Source of the DNA: Blastopirellula marina
GTDB lineage: Bacteria > Planctomycetota > Planctomycetia > Pirellulales > Pirellulaceae
Assembly (NCBI RefSeq): GCF_002967715.1
Contig: NZ_PUIA01000069.1
Span: forward strand, 1-64,000
Length of the DNA stretch: 64,000 nt
Direction: 5' to 3'
The notes beneath the pieces were generated by a model, which saw nothing but the letters and a program-made list of their open reading frames with translations, was not told the origin of the DNA and ran no database searches. Positions 8,856 through 18,272 of the stretch are shown here, in pieces; positions within the stretch are counted from its first letter, which is position 1; every line of letters starts with the position of its first letter. The position numbers and the translations under genes are program-made.

Positions 8856-11800
8856 GGCACCATTCCTTCCAACGAAATACCATGCAGCGTCCCATCGTAG
8901 CCATGGGCCCAAAGCTGCCCGTCGAAGTACGACAGGCCGTCCGCTAGAGGTTCACCTACGTTGAACTCGGTAACCAGTTCGCCCGTCGCTTCATCGATCA
9001 GCCATACCTGACCTTGGGTAAACGAAATAGCCAACAGGTTCTTCACCGGCACCGGCCCACTGGCAATTGCCATCTCCTTCAGTGGGCACTTCCAAGCGAT
9101 CGAGAAGTCATCTCGGATCGCAATGAGCCCATCCTTGGAGGTTGCACAGTAAACGCGTCCTCCCACAGAACGAGGAGGCATGACGATATCGCCGGTGACG
9201 GCGATCGGGGTTTGTTCCGCCATTTCCGGTAGCTGGAACAGGCGAACAGCGTCTTGCTCGTCTTGGCTACCAACGCCGACCAGCATCAGCCCCGCCACGG
9301 CCAATTGACCTGACAATGGTTCGGTCAGCTTCACCTCATCTACGGCAGTCAGGTGAGGTTCGGGGCTGGCCTCGACCGCCAGACGAAACAGGCGATTCCC
9401 TTGATCGCTGACGACGACCGAGGGTGTCGATCCACCGACAATCGCGGGATACGACCAGTGAATTGTTTCACCAAATGCTAGTTCCGGCTGAAATGGCTGA
9501 ACATCGGCCGCCCCAGACTTGGCATCAACCACCAGGATTTGCCCGATCTTGGTGGGGATCAAGACATAGTCGTTCCACACGCGCGGGCTGGTTGCTCTGG
9601 CGGTGGCCGGAATCTCCCAGGCAACGACTCGCGTTGCCACCTTTCCACCATTGGAACGGACCACCATCGAACGGTTCTCGCCGTCAGGCGGAAAAAACAA
9701 CTGATTCGAGTCATCTACCTTTTGACCATCACCGAAATGATACGGCTTGGTCGTGACTTCCAGCTTAGACTGCGGCTGGTCGAGGATTTGAACGTTGCCC
9801 ATCCCCAGCTTGGGCAGTGGATAAACGGCACCACGAGTTGTAGCGACCAAAGGCGAACTTGCGTCTTTGAGCTTGAATGCCTGGCCGGCGGTTGGTGTTC
9901 CGATAGTGGTTTGCCAGATGTCTTCGAGCTTGTTGGACTTGATACGCTGGGCCTCAATGACGTAGCCGTCGGCACTGGTACTTCGCCTGGCATGAACGAT
10001 CATGTCGCCTCGAATGAGAGGCCTGGCCACGAATGTGTCGCCATCGTGATCGACCATCTTTCGCACGACGGATCCCCGTGAAAGCTGCATCACGTATCGG
10101 GTCATTCGTCGATCGCACACCCACAAGTCTCCGCGGCTCACTACCGCATAGCCTAAAATGGGTTCCGAGCTATCGGCTTTGGTTGCCGCAACCAGACGCA
10201 CCGGTACGTCCTTGGCGGCAGTATTAACCTCGTAAACCAGCACCTCCCCTCGATCGTTCGTTGCCACCAGCCGAGCATCGGTAATGACCGGTGCTACCAG
10301 CACCTGCCCAGCCTGTCGAACGACATCTTGGGTGACCTTCGCCCCGGTTCCCCCAGCATCGACGCTGAACAGATGCAAAAAGCTGTACTCGAGCCCGGCA
10401 TTCTCGAAAAGAAACAATTGCCGCAGCGTGCCGGTTGGTTCTACCGTGATCGTGCCCACTTCGTGCCCCACAGGAATCACTTCACCGCAGATGAGGTTGT
10501 CTGGGGAAAGCACATAGACGTTCGAATGCTCCGCCACCACATAAACCCCGGCGACCTCCTCCAACATTCCCGGCGGTGCTGAGATTTCTTGGGGGAGCTG
10601 AACAGCGGCGATGACTTCGCCTGACTCGCGGGCAAGCTTCCATACCTTGCCGTTACGCTCTGCCACGAGTACGGAGTTCTCGAAAACTTTCGGGCGAAAC
10701 AAAGGGCTCTCGAACTTCTGCTGCCAGAGTACATCTCCGGTTCGCTGATCGACTGCGAGTAGCGAGTTCTCCCGCGTATCGATTAATGCCGCGACCAACT
10801 TATCTCCGTCAGCAGACCATGTGATCGCCTGAGCGTTTTCGTCGAGACCGACGTATCGCCGCCACAACAGTTTGCCGGTATCGATTTCGATGGCGTACGC
10901 CGTACCATCCAGGCGAAAGACTGCCGTCTCGCTACTAGCCGACGCCGGCAAGGCTGGCTCACGCTGAACCAGGGTTACCTCCGACATCAAGTTCATGTCG
11001 CTTGGGTCTTCGGTAATCGGAGCGGGAAAGTTATCGAGTGGAATAACCTGATCAACTAGCTTCGTAGCGGCTGACGAGACGGCGGCGATCAAGCTTTCAT
11101 CGGTGCGAAGTCCAGGATAAGAATCGACCAACGATCGTCGCAACTGATAGACCTGCTGAAACTTGCCCTCAGCAGTGCTTTGCTCGATCTTGGCAAGCGT
11201 CTCGTTCTTGGCCTGGTCGCGGTCGATTTCGCGCCGAACACGGACCAGATCCATCTCAATCGCTTCGATCCGTGATCGCTGAGCTTCGCGTAGCGAGGTC
11301 GGCAGGTAAGTCGGATCGTTGACCAACTCCATGGCAGCACTTGCCAGATCGGATTGCCGCTGCTTCTGCTCGACGCTTCCCGACTGTTGTGCCTGAAGAG
11401 TCAAACCAGAGGCAATTTCCGGAAGAATGGTTGCCAACTCGGGTCGAGCTTCATCAAACGCAGGGGACTGATCAATCTCTGGCAGGACCTCCTGTGTTGT
11501 TTTCAGCGCTCGTTCCCAGTCACTGGTCCCTTCAACCATGTTCCACAAAGCAGCCATGCCCAGCCGAACTTTCGCCAGGGGAGTGCTCGGATGATCAGGG
11601 AAGCGGCGAATGAACTTGTCGTATTCGGCACCGGCTTGAATATACGATCCACTGCGATAACTTTTCTCGGCAGCCTGAAACATGTCGTCGCCGCTGTCGA
11701 ATGCAAGCCAGAAGTAAAGCAGACCGCCAACCAACAACAACAAAACGAGACTGCCGCCGCCAAACAGGAGCAGGGGAGAGTCCCACGGATTGGTTCGACT

Positions 11801-12259
11801 TGTTTTCTTTTTGTGAGCCGATGCTTTCCCTTTATGCCCTTTGGCAAAGGGATCTGCTTCGTCTGGTTCGCCGGCGAATCCATCGAGGCCCCCAAGTTCC
11901 AGCGGATCGACAGTGGCTTCGTCTTCATCGCGGGGAAAGTCGTCCAATGCAACCAGGTCATCGGGCTCGGTCTCAACGATCTCTTCTTTTACCGGGGCGG
12001 CGTCTACCCATTTCTGCTGTGCCCGGCGACGTCCCTCGCTGACGGGGATGGACTCGGCCGTTATGCCCGACCTTGCTTCGGAAAGGAGCTTCTTTGCCTG
12101 ATACTTGGTCAGGCGTTGTCGATCCAGCAGGAAATGCACCAACTCTTCGATCGAGAGATCCAACTGCCCGGTATTCAATTGACGACGCATGGCAGCGATT
12201 TGATTATCGGCCATGTAGTCGTGGGCTTCGATCAGGTCGATGAATTCCGAAATGTTCAT
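8852..12259 (-). CDS. Single-pass membrane protein: kinase-type N-terminal module, TPR and PQQ-like propeller
   Basis: A 1135-residue protein. Residues 1-65 form the same helical module as in the Ser/Thr kinase at 3530-4939 (IEELVHFLLDRQRLTKYQAK). An acidic linker and a Lys-rich patch precede a membrane segment at about 161-187. Outside follow TPR-like helices (about 190-330; SYRSGSYIQAGAEYDKFIRR) and then a large PQQ-like beta-propeller (about 430-1130) with repeats such as LYAIEIDTGKLLWRR-type strands (here YAIEIDTGKLLWRRY, LLAVDQRTGDVLWQQ). BamB-like propellers act as protein scaffolds. The module would face the cytoplasm and the propeller the periplasm. The gene lies between the ExbD fusion and the solute-binding-like gene, which it overlaps by 4 bases. 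Confidence 0.88.
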   Translation of the reverse strand: MNISEFIDLIEAHDYMADNQIAAMRRQLNTGQLDLSIEELVHFLLDRQRLTKYQAKKLLSEARSGITAESIPVSEGRRRAQQKWVDAAPVKEEIVETEPDDLVALDDFPRDEDEATVDPLELGGLDGFAGEPDEADPFAKGHKGKASAHKKKTSRTNPWDSPLLLFGGGSLVLLLLVGGLLYFWLAFDSGDDMFQAAEKSYRSGSYIQAGAEYDKFIRRFPDHPSTPLAKVRLGMAALWNMVEGTSDWERALKTTQEVLPEIDQSPAFDEARPELATILPEIASGLTLQAQQSGSVEQKQRQSDLASAAMELVNDPTYLPTSLREAQRSRIEAIEMDLVRVRREIDRDQAKNETLAKIEQSTAEGKFQQVYQLRRSLVDSYPGLRTDESLIAAVSSAATKLVDQVIPLDNFPAPITEDPSDMNLMSEVTLVQREPALPASASSETAVFRLDGTAYAIEIDTGKLLWRRYVGLDENAQAITWSADGDKLVAALIDTRENSLLAVDQRTGDVLWQQKFESPLFRPKVFENSVLVAERNGKVWKLARESGEVIAAVQLPQEISAPPGMLEEVAGVYVVAEHSNVYVLSPDNLICGEVIPVGHEVGTITVEPTGTLRQLFLFENAGLEYSFLHLFSVDAGGTGAKVTQDVVRQAGQVLVAPVITDARLVATNDRGEVLVYEVNTAAKDVPVRLVAATKADSSEPILGYAVVSRGDLWVCDRRMTRYVMQLSRGSVVRKMVDHDGDTFVARPLIRGDMIVHARRSTSADGYVIEAQRIKSNKLEDIWQTTIGTPTAGQAFKLKDASSPLVATTRGAVYPLPKLGMGNVQILDQPQSKLEVTTKPYHFGDGQKVDDSNQLFFPPDGENRSMVVRSNGGKVATRVVAWEIPATARATSPRVWNDYVLIPTKIGQILVVDAKSGAADVQPFQPELAFGETIHWSYPAIVGGSTPSVVVSDQGNRLFRLAVEASPEPHLTAVDEVKLTEPLSGQLAVAGLMLVGVGSQDEQDAVRLFQLPEMAEQTPIAVTGDIVMPPRSVGGRVYCATSKDGLIAIRDDFSIAWKCPLKEMAIASGPVPVKNLLAISFTQGQVWLIDEATGELVTEFNVGEPLADGLSYFDGQLWAHGYDGTLHGISLEGMVP

Positions 12260-12318
12260 CGTGGCTTAATTCTCTGCTAGTGAACGAATCAGTTGAGTTC
12301 AGGCTGGTTACCGAGTTG

Positions 12319-13022
<704 letters not shown>

Positions 13023-13026
<4 letters not shown>

Positions 13027-13535
13027 TTCTTGTCCTGCACCCCCAAATAGAGACGTTCGACCGTATCAACGACACCACCTCGCGTCGCGGCGAGGGCTAC
13101 CCGCTCGACTTCACCATAAGGAACCCTGCCATCTGCTTTAATCAGCAAATGACGTTTGGGAACCTTGCTTTCCGACGTGCCGGCAAAGCTGCGTTCGATG
13201 TATTCGGAAATTTCCTCTTCCTGGCGATTCAAATCGTTCTCTTCTGCCCTGGATTCAGGCGAGACCCCATCCGACAAATAAACAATCGCTCGCCCCTCGG
13301 CCTGGCTGGCGGTCATCGTAATCACGGCCGACTCCAGGGAAGAAACGGTTGTACCATGCTTCGCTGGCGGCATCTTGGCGGCAGTCTGCTGCTGCAGATT
13401 GGACGTCACGATGAAGAAGATCAACAACAGGAAGGTAATGTCGATCATCGGTGTGATGTCGAGTTCACTTTCCTGCGGCCGCCTGCGGGCCGGCATGATC
13501 TCGCCTTCCTCGAGTTCAATCAATTCGTTCGACAT
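13023..13535 (-). CDS. ExbD/TolR-family biopolymer transport protein
   Basis: The protein has 170 residues from the ATG at 13535 (an in-frame GTG at 13541 is the alternative). A short acidic and then basic cytoplasmic N-terminus precedes the membrane helix at about 29-46 with the conserved Asp32 in DITPMIDITFLLLIFF. The rest is the periplasmic domain with a KRHLLIKADGRVPYGEVERV segment typical of ExbD/TolR. It works with an ExbB/TolQ channel to use the proton gradient for mechanical work in the envelope. It is placed directly after the ExbB gene (16 bases) and overlaps the second, zinc-ribbon ExbD by 4 bases. Confidence 0.94.
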
Positions 13536-13551
13536 GACCACTTTTCGCTTA

Positions 13552-14235
13552 TTATTCCGAGGTGCTCACCGGTTGAATTTCTTCCAGCTCGCTCATCGCT
13601 TCCGTGGCGATGGCCTCGCGCAAGCTTCCCATGAAGCGAGTCAGTCCGACCGCGACCAGGTCTTCCATCTTGCGAATGCGAATGTTCACGCTGTTCAAAC
13701 AGAAGGTCAGCGGAATCGCGATCACCAGTCCCAAAGCCGTGGTGACCAGTGCCAAGCTAATGTCGTTGGCCATGTCACTGGCCTTAACTTGCTCGGCCGC
13801 GGCCAGTTTCCCAAACGCCCCCATCATGCCGGTCACCGTACCCAAGAGACCAACCATTGGTGCTCCCTTGATCACCGTGTTGACCCAACTAATGCGATGA
13901 TCGAGATCCGCCAGCACATCTCGTTGGAAACGTTCTACGACCAACTGCCTTACCTGCGCGTAACCAATTTCTCGGTTCTCGATGGCCAGGTAGGCGAGTT
14001 GGGGCAGGGCACGCGGATCCGACTCGCAGAGCTCACTCGCCTCTTGAAAGTCGCCACGTTCGAGCGGTTCTTCCACCGCATCTAGAAACGCATCTTGCTG
14101 GGCTTCGCTACGGAATCGTTTCTGTGCTACGCGAACCCAGATCATCGTCACGCAGTACGCGCCCCATAACGCAATCAGACCCAGCGCCACGTACATCGAC
14201 GCAGCAAAGTATTCGGTAAGTTTCGTAATGTCCAT
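13552..14235 (-). CDS. MotA/TolQ/ExbB proton channel family protein
   Basis: A 227-residue protein with three predicted membrane segments (about 12-34, 124-146 and 161-183). The conserved ExbB/TolQ region is present: GAPMVGLLGTVTGMMGAF, then DISLALVTTALGLVIAIP. The first membrane segment is followed by a long cytoplasmic loop, as in the family. The expected role is the proton-conducting stator for the two ExbD proteins encoded next. Gene order ExbB-ExbD-ExbD with 16-base and -4-base spacings argues for a single complex that may contain two kinds of ExbD subunits. Confidence 0.95.
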   Translation of the reverse strand: MDITKLTEYFAASMYVALGLIALWGAYCVTMIWVRVAQKRFRSEAQQDAFLDAVEEPLERGDFQEASELCESDPRALPQLAYLAIENREIGYAQVRQLVVERFQRDVLADLDHRISWVNTVIKGAPMVGLLGTVTGMMGAFGKLAAAEQVKASDMANDISLALVTTALGLVIAIPLTFCLNSVNIRIRKMEDLVAVGLTRFMGSLREAIATEAMSELEEIQPVSTSE

Positions 14236-14261
14236 CTTATGTACCGCTAAAAATGCGTGGG

Positions 14262-15152
14262 CTATCTCGTACTGCGTTGCATCTGACGCATGACGTAAAA
14301 CTCGTACCCGTTTGAAGTCGGGCGGATACCGAACACCGTTTTTCGAATCGAATGCAAAGGGCGATCCCCCATGAACTGCTGCTCGACAAACGCCAGCAGG
14401 TTTTCCGTATCTGCAGGATAGAACTGCATCGGAATTCGCCCTTTTGCGTTGACGCCAGCTCGTTTCAGCAATTCCAAATCGGCCTCGCGAAGCGAGCCAG
14501 ACTTCCAGGTGAAATAGAGCCGGTCTTCCGCTTTGCCAGAACCCGTTCGACGCTTAGGCGTTGTGGCCGTAAAGTTCGCAGCGTAGTCAATCGTTTGCAC
14601 ACCACCACCGGCAGTTCCCAGTTCGATGCCGAAATGATCGAGTTGCTTGGCATAGGTCGCCAGGTCGGAACCGGCGAACTCGATCTGCCAGCGTTCCCAC
14701 CGGGGGACGATATCAATTCCGTTCCCTTCCGGCCCCAGCGGACGACTATCTCCCTGGCCGGTTCCGCCGTCGGTTGTCTGTGCCGCACCATCCACGTTTT
14801 CCAGCGTCGCCTGTTGCGACGTGACGGCATCGGTAACGGCCTGGTAGTTGGCTTCGATCTGTGGTTCGAGAACTTCTTCCAGTTCTTCCAGGCCTGGTGC
14901 TTCCAGATCCTGGGCGATCCCTGCGGCATGATCCCCCCGGCCTGGCGTTGGCTCGATGATGACAGGAATCGAGACGTTCGTTTCCCAGTTTTGCGTCGTC
15001 AGAAAAATGACAAACAACACACCTACGCCGGTGCCGACCAGTATCAACACCGCCACCAGCAATCCTGAAACCTGATCGTACGCCGACACCTTGGCCAGGT
15101 TGGCGTGAACCGGCCTCTGCTTGCTCTTATTGTGGGGTGCGATCGACGCCAT
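14262..15152 (-). CDS. Single-pass envelope protein in the TonB/TolA position
   Basis: A 296-residue protein with a basic cytoplasmic N-terminus, one membrane helix at about 29-52 (VAVLILVGTGVGVLFVIFLT) and a long outside region. The outside region has a Gly/acidic linker (about 65-135) and a compact C-terminal domain (about 145-296; motifs WERWQIEFAG, ADLELLKRAGVNAKGRIPMQFYP split by a short gap, YEFYVMRQM). No TonB_C or TolA signature is evident. Position just upstream of ExbB, topology and linker make it a candidate transducer for the ExbBD motor, which is inference from context. It lies 26 bases before the exbB gene. Confidence 0.82.
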   Translation of the reverse strand: MASIAPHNKSKQRPVHANLAKVSAYDQVSGLLVAVLILVGTGVGVLFVIFLTTQNWETNVSIPVIIEPTPGRGDHAAGIAQDLEAPGLEELEEVLEPQIEANYQAVTDAVTSQQATLENVDGAAQTTDGGTGQGDSRPLGPEGNGIDIVPRWERWQIEFAGSDLATYAKQLDHFGIELGTAGGGVQTIDYAANFTATTPKRRTGSGKAEDRLYFTWKSGSLREADLELLKRAGVNAKGRIPMQFYPADTENLLAFVEQQFMGDRPLHSIRKTVFGIRPTSNGYEFYVMRQMQRSTR

Positions 15153-15184
15153 GGACCAGGCATTTTTTCTTTATGGTGAGCGTT

Positions 15185-16813
15185 TTACGGTTCGACGAAC
15201 CGGGCATCAGGGCGGAGCGAACGATACCATTCTTTCCATTTCTTGATGGCTAATTCTCGCTCAGGAGGCGTAGGATTTAACGGCATCTGAACCCCATCAA
15301 TCTTGCGACTTATGAAACGCAACGTGTTGCGGGCCTCGATCACGATACGAGGATCAGGATCAGACAACGCGAAGATCAGGTACGGAACACTGTCGAAATC
15401 TTTGGTATCGCGAATGGCCCGAATAGCCATCAGCCGTGCTGCGTAACTTCCTTGGCGTAGCTTTCCCCGAACGGCCTGCAGCGCGATTTCGCGTTCGGTG
15501 CCCGTCAGGTTCATGTCGAAGGTGACATCCGTGTCTACCAGATTGTCCAGCGAGCCGTCATCTGACTTGAGTAATTCCAGAAAGCGGTCCGTCTCAGGGA
15601 CATCCTTCACGTTAATAACTTTGCCGTCTCGCAGTTCGGCCTCGGCCAAATCCTCTGGCAATCCACGACCGCCGGCCAACAAGCCGTTGTCGAAAGTCCG
15701 GACGTGCTTCTTGATTGTCTCTTGCGTGCCGCGGACCAGGAACAACACGGCAAACGCGGTCCCAACCGGTTCTCCTTCGTCCGGTGCCTGTATCGAACCG
15801 TTACCATTTTGTTTCGACTTGATGTACTCGAATCCAGCGGCGTACCATTTCGGATCAGGATCGGGGCGTCCTTCGTCCAGTTCCTTGAACGCCTGAAATC
15901 GCTCCAATGCATACAGAAAGTAGAGGGGCCAACGCGTGCCATCCACCTTGGCGTTCTGATGCATCCATTGATTGCCCATTTGCTTGACCGAATGCAACGC
16001 CTGGCGATCGACCAAGCCACGAGCCTTCGTCATGCTCTCGCGACGAGGGTCTTGGGTAACCTCAATAAACTCAGCCGGAAGATTGTTCGCGACCTTACTG
16101 CGGCGATTGCTTAGATCGAGCGCATCGGCAGAGACGTACACCGAACAGAGGCCTGCGGTAGTCAGACTAGGGCGGACATCACTTTGAGCAACGCGGGGCT
16201 TGCCGCGTTGTGAGACATTTCCCTGATACCCAAAGCCGCCGGAAGGATCTTGTACCGACATGATGTAGTTGGTCAGACTGGCGATATTCTCCAACGGCAC
16301 CTCAAAGCGGTTCTCATGAGCGAGCCATAAACCGAGCGCTGCGTACTGGGTCATCGAGTTGTCGCCAGTTTGCCGCTCGGCATATCCAAATCCACCATGC
16401 GGGCGTTGGTTCCTGATGAAGAAGGTAACAAGATTCTGGATCTCGCGGTTGTACGTGTAAGGATCCAACTCGCAGAGAAAAATGAGTGCCAGGCCGGCGT
16501 CGTAGACAACATCACCTTCGTACTTCGGCACCTCCTCGGCAAACTTCTGGCAGGCTCTGACGGCACCGGTGATCTGCGGGTGATCTTGCGGGGTGCCAGA
16601 TTTCAGCAGAGCCAGGGCGATGACAGATTTTCCACCGACCCGAGAATGGCTTCCCGAGGTAGCGAGGTATCCGCTGGCCGCTTTTACAACCTTCTGGACT
16701 TCTGGTGAGTCAGGCGTCAGCGCACTGGCAGACTGAACCGCACCCCAAACGAGTCCTAAAGCTACGAAGCAGCGTACGACTACCAACCGGGTTGGTTTCG
16801 TTGGCTGTGACAT
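15185..16813 (-). CDS. Exported prenyltransferase/squalene-cyclase-fold protein with HEAT-like C-terminus
   Basis: The protein has 542 residues from the ATG at 16813. That start places a signal peptide (basic residues, then VVVRCFVALGLVWGAVQSASA) at the N-terminus; the longer upstream frame to 16966 adds unlike residues. Residues about 35-340 show alpha/alpha-barrel repeats of the terpenoid cyclase/prenyltransferase superfamily (RPHGGFGYAERQTGDNSMTQ, QDPSGGFGYQG). The cyclase DxDD acid motif is not evident, so an enzyme role is doubtful. Residues about 455-520 look like HEAT repeats (SVPYLIFALSDPDPRIVIEA). It heads the ExbBD operon, 32 bases before the single-pass protein. Confidence 0.85.
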   Translation of the reverse strand: MSQPTKPTRLVVVRCFVALGLVWGAVQSASALTPDSPEVQKVVKAASGYLATSGSHSRVGGKSVIALALLKSGTPQDHPQITGAVRACQKFAEEVPKYEGDVVYDAGLALIFLCELDPYTYNREIQNLVTFFIRNQRPHGGFGYAERQTGDNSMTQYAALGLWLAHENRFEVPLENIASLTNYIMSVQDPSGGFGYQGNVSQRGKPRVAQSDVRPSLTTAGLCSVYVSADALDLSNRRSKVANNLPAEFIEVTQDPRRESMTKARGLVDRQALHSVKQMGNQWMHQNAKVDGTRWPLYFLYALERFQAFKELDEGRPDPDPKWYAAGFEYIKSKQNGNGSIQAPDEGEPVGTAFAVLFLVRGTQETIKKHVRTFDNGLLAGGRGLPEDLAEAELRDGKVINVKDVPETDRFLELLKSDDGSLDNLVDTDVTFDMNLTGTEREIALQAVRGKLRQGSYAARLMAIRAIRDTKDFDSVPYLIFALSDPDPRIVIEARNTLRFISRKIDGVQMPLNPTPPERELAIKKWKEWYRSLRPDARFVEP

Positions 16814-17265
16814 TGAATCTTTAATCTGTTCCTGAGAAGAGTTGCGCGTAGAGACTGCCCGGTATCGTTGGAAAAGCGCACCACATCTGAGACGCAAATT
16901 ACCACCAGAAAAGCCGAGAAGAGCTGCTACACGGGGACATAATCCCCCTCTTAAGAGCGAACGCAAAGCATACGTAACTCTTAATCAGCATTGCCGTTAA
17001 AGCTAGGAATGTTAACTCAACTTGTCAAGCAAGTGGATAAATTTCACACGGTCCGTGCATATCGAGGGACTTGTCCAGCGTGTTTTTGTACCTCAATACA
17101 GGCATAATAAACGGCCCATCCGCAGTGTATTAAGAATTGCCGTGTTGAGAATTAACTCTTTGCGAAGGTGAACCAATCCTTCTTTGCGGGGCTCTCTACA
17201 AGCATGACGCTGCCCCCAGTTGACAACACTTGGCCTGATATCTAGACTTAGCTCCTTCCCAACGA
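16814..17265 (-). other. Intergenic region with divergent promoters (452 bp)
   Basis: No convincing gene. On the minus strand TTGACA (17028-17023) is followed after 17 bases by TAGCTT (17005-17000), a weak promoter candidate for the ExbBD operon about 190 bases upstream of its first start codon. A 10-base palindrome CTCTTAAGAG lies at 16948-16957. The plus-strand promoter of tRNA-Phe is listed separately. Confidence 0.4.
17220..17248 (+). promoter_or_regulatory. Sigma-70-type promoter of tRNA-Phe
   Basis: TTGACA at 17220-17225, a 17-base spacer, and TAGACT at 17243-17248, ending 17 bases before the mature tRNA. The perfect -35 box and ideal spacing make this a good housekeeping promoter. Confidence 0.65.
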
Positions 17266-17338
17266 GGTCAGATAGCTCAGTTGGTAGAGCAATGGACTGA
17301 AAATCCATGTGTCGCCGGTTCGATCCCGGCTCTGACCA
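17266..17338 (+). tRNA. tRNA-Phe (GAA anticodon)
   Basis: A complete 73-base cloverleaf. The acceptor arms GGTCAGA and TCTGACC pair fully, the D-loop is AGCTCAGTTGGTAGAGC, and the anticodon stem ATGGA/TCCAT encloses the loop CTGAAAA with anticodon GAA. The T-arm contains GGTTCGATCC. The discriminator base is A at 17338, and CCA is not encoded. Confidence 0.97.
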
Positions 17339-17373
17339 CTTCCAGCAACTGCTCGTCGGTTGTATGTGGACAT

Positions 17374-17413
17374 AAAAAAAGGCTCTTGGAATCAACGATT
17401 CCAAGAGCCTTTT
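17374..17413 (-). terminator. Strong intrinsic terminator, likely serving both HU and tRNA-Phe
   Basis: A perfect 13-bp stem (17381-17393 and 17397-17409) with a 3-base loop. It is flanked by seven A on the left and TTTTG on the right. In minus orientation it lies 42 bases after the HU stop and is followed by a T run. In plus orientation it lies 43 bases after the tRNA. Confidence 0.92.
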
Positions 17414-17454
17414 GTGTTTCTTGCGTCTACCGCAAGTCCCTAAAGGGTAATGGC

Positions 17455-17793
17455 TTAGACCATTTCCTTCAGGTTCTTGAGAGGACGAACCTTAACCTTG
17501 GTCGAGGCTGGCTTGGCCGGAACGTCCATCAGTTCGCCTGGCTTGAAAGGATTCGGCACACCCTTCTTAGCGGGACGAGCCGGGACCTTCTTCTTTTCGA
17601 TCTTCACGATGCCTGGGATGGCGATCGCGCCAGCACCGCTACGGCCCAAGGCCTTGCCGATTTCCGAGGACAGCGCGTCCATGACCGCACTGACGTCCTT
17701 CTTCGCAATGCCCGTCGATTCTGCGATGTTGGTCAGCAGTTGGGTCTTGGTGAGGGGTTTCTTGACGGTTGCAGCTGCAGCTTTCTTTGCCAT
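17455..17793 (-). CDS. HU-family DNA-binding protein
   Basis: A 112-residue nucleoid protein. The N-terminal Lys/Ala-rich extension (residues 1-14) is followed by the HU dimerisation helices (TKTQLLTNIAESTGIAKKDV) and the region GAGAIAIPGIVKIEKKKVPA. The DNA-binding arm has RPAKKGVPNPFKPGELMDVPA in the place of the usual RxxRxGxNPxTGE motif, then AKPASTKVKVRPLKNLKE. It binds and bends DNA without strong sequence preference. It is a single gene with its own terminator. A weak promoter-like pair (TTGTGA, 17-base gap, TAGCCT) lies just upstream on the minus strand. Confidence 0.93.
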   Translation of the reverse strand: MAKKAAAATVKKPLTKTQLLTNIAESTGIAKKDVSAVMDALSSEIGKALGRSGAGAIAIPGIVKIEKKKVPARPAKKGVPNPFKPGELMDVPAKPASTKVKVRPLKNLKEMV

Positions 17794-18272
17794 GGGGTTT
17801 CCCTACTAGAAAGGCTATCCAATGTAAAAATGGGTCACAAAAGTCCGATTTCCGGAACGCGTCGATTAAAGAAGTTTGCCACGGTTTTTCAAGACAGCCA
17901 AACGCTAAAACCCCCTTTTTCCCGGGAAATAGTAAGAAAAAGGCTGGAAAAAAGGCCGCTGGGCCCTGTTTCGGGCGATTTCCACCCCTTTTTTGCCCCT
18001 CGCATGGGCTCTGCCAGCATTGATTCAGTCCCGTTTCTTCGGGGTTTTCTTGGCCATCATGTCCTCTCGTTTCGTCACCATGGTTGTCACCAGGGCAGGG
18101 CACGCATGAAAATCTGGGCTGACCGGTGGCAATTTCTCTGTCCAAGATCACCAAAACTTGTTTTCCTGAGGGAAACTGGAATAGAGTACTATTGGGCAAT
18201 GCCAAAGACAGCACGGCTGGATGGCCGCTGATCGGCAACAATCTCCCTTCAACGGAAATGCAGGGCACGTTC
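17794..18272. other. Intergenic region between HU and the large propeller gene (479 bp)
   Basis: This stretch separates two divergent genes. It has many A/T and C/G homopolymer tracts (such as CCCCCTTTTTCCCGGG near 17910). A short palindrome TTTCC-TGAG-GGAAA lies near 18161-18174, upstream of TACTAT, a possible -10 element. An open frame runs from 18126 into the propeller gene, but its first 49 residues show no signal or domain and are treated as non-coding. Confidence 0.4.

Noticed and set aside
18126-18272. Upstream extension of the large propeller gene
   Set aside because: The added 49 residues have no signal peptide or conserved motif, while the ATG at 18273 sets a proper signal peptide.
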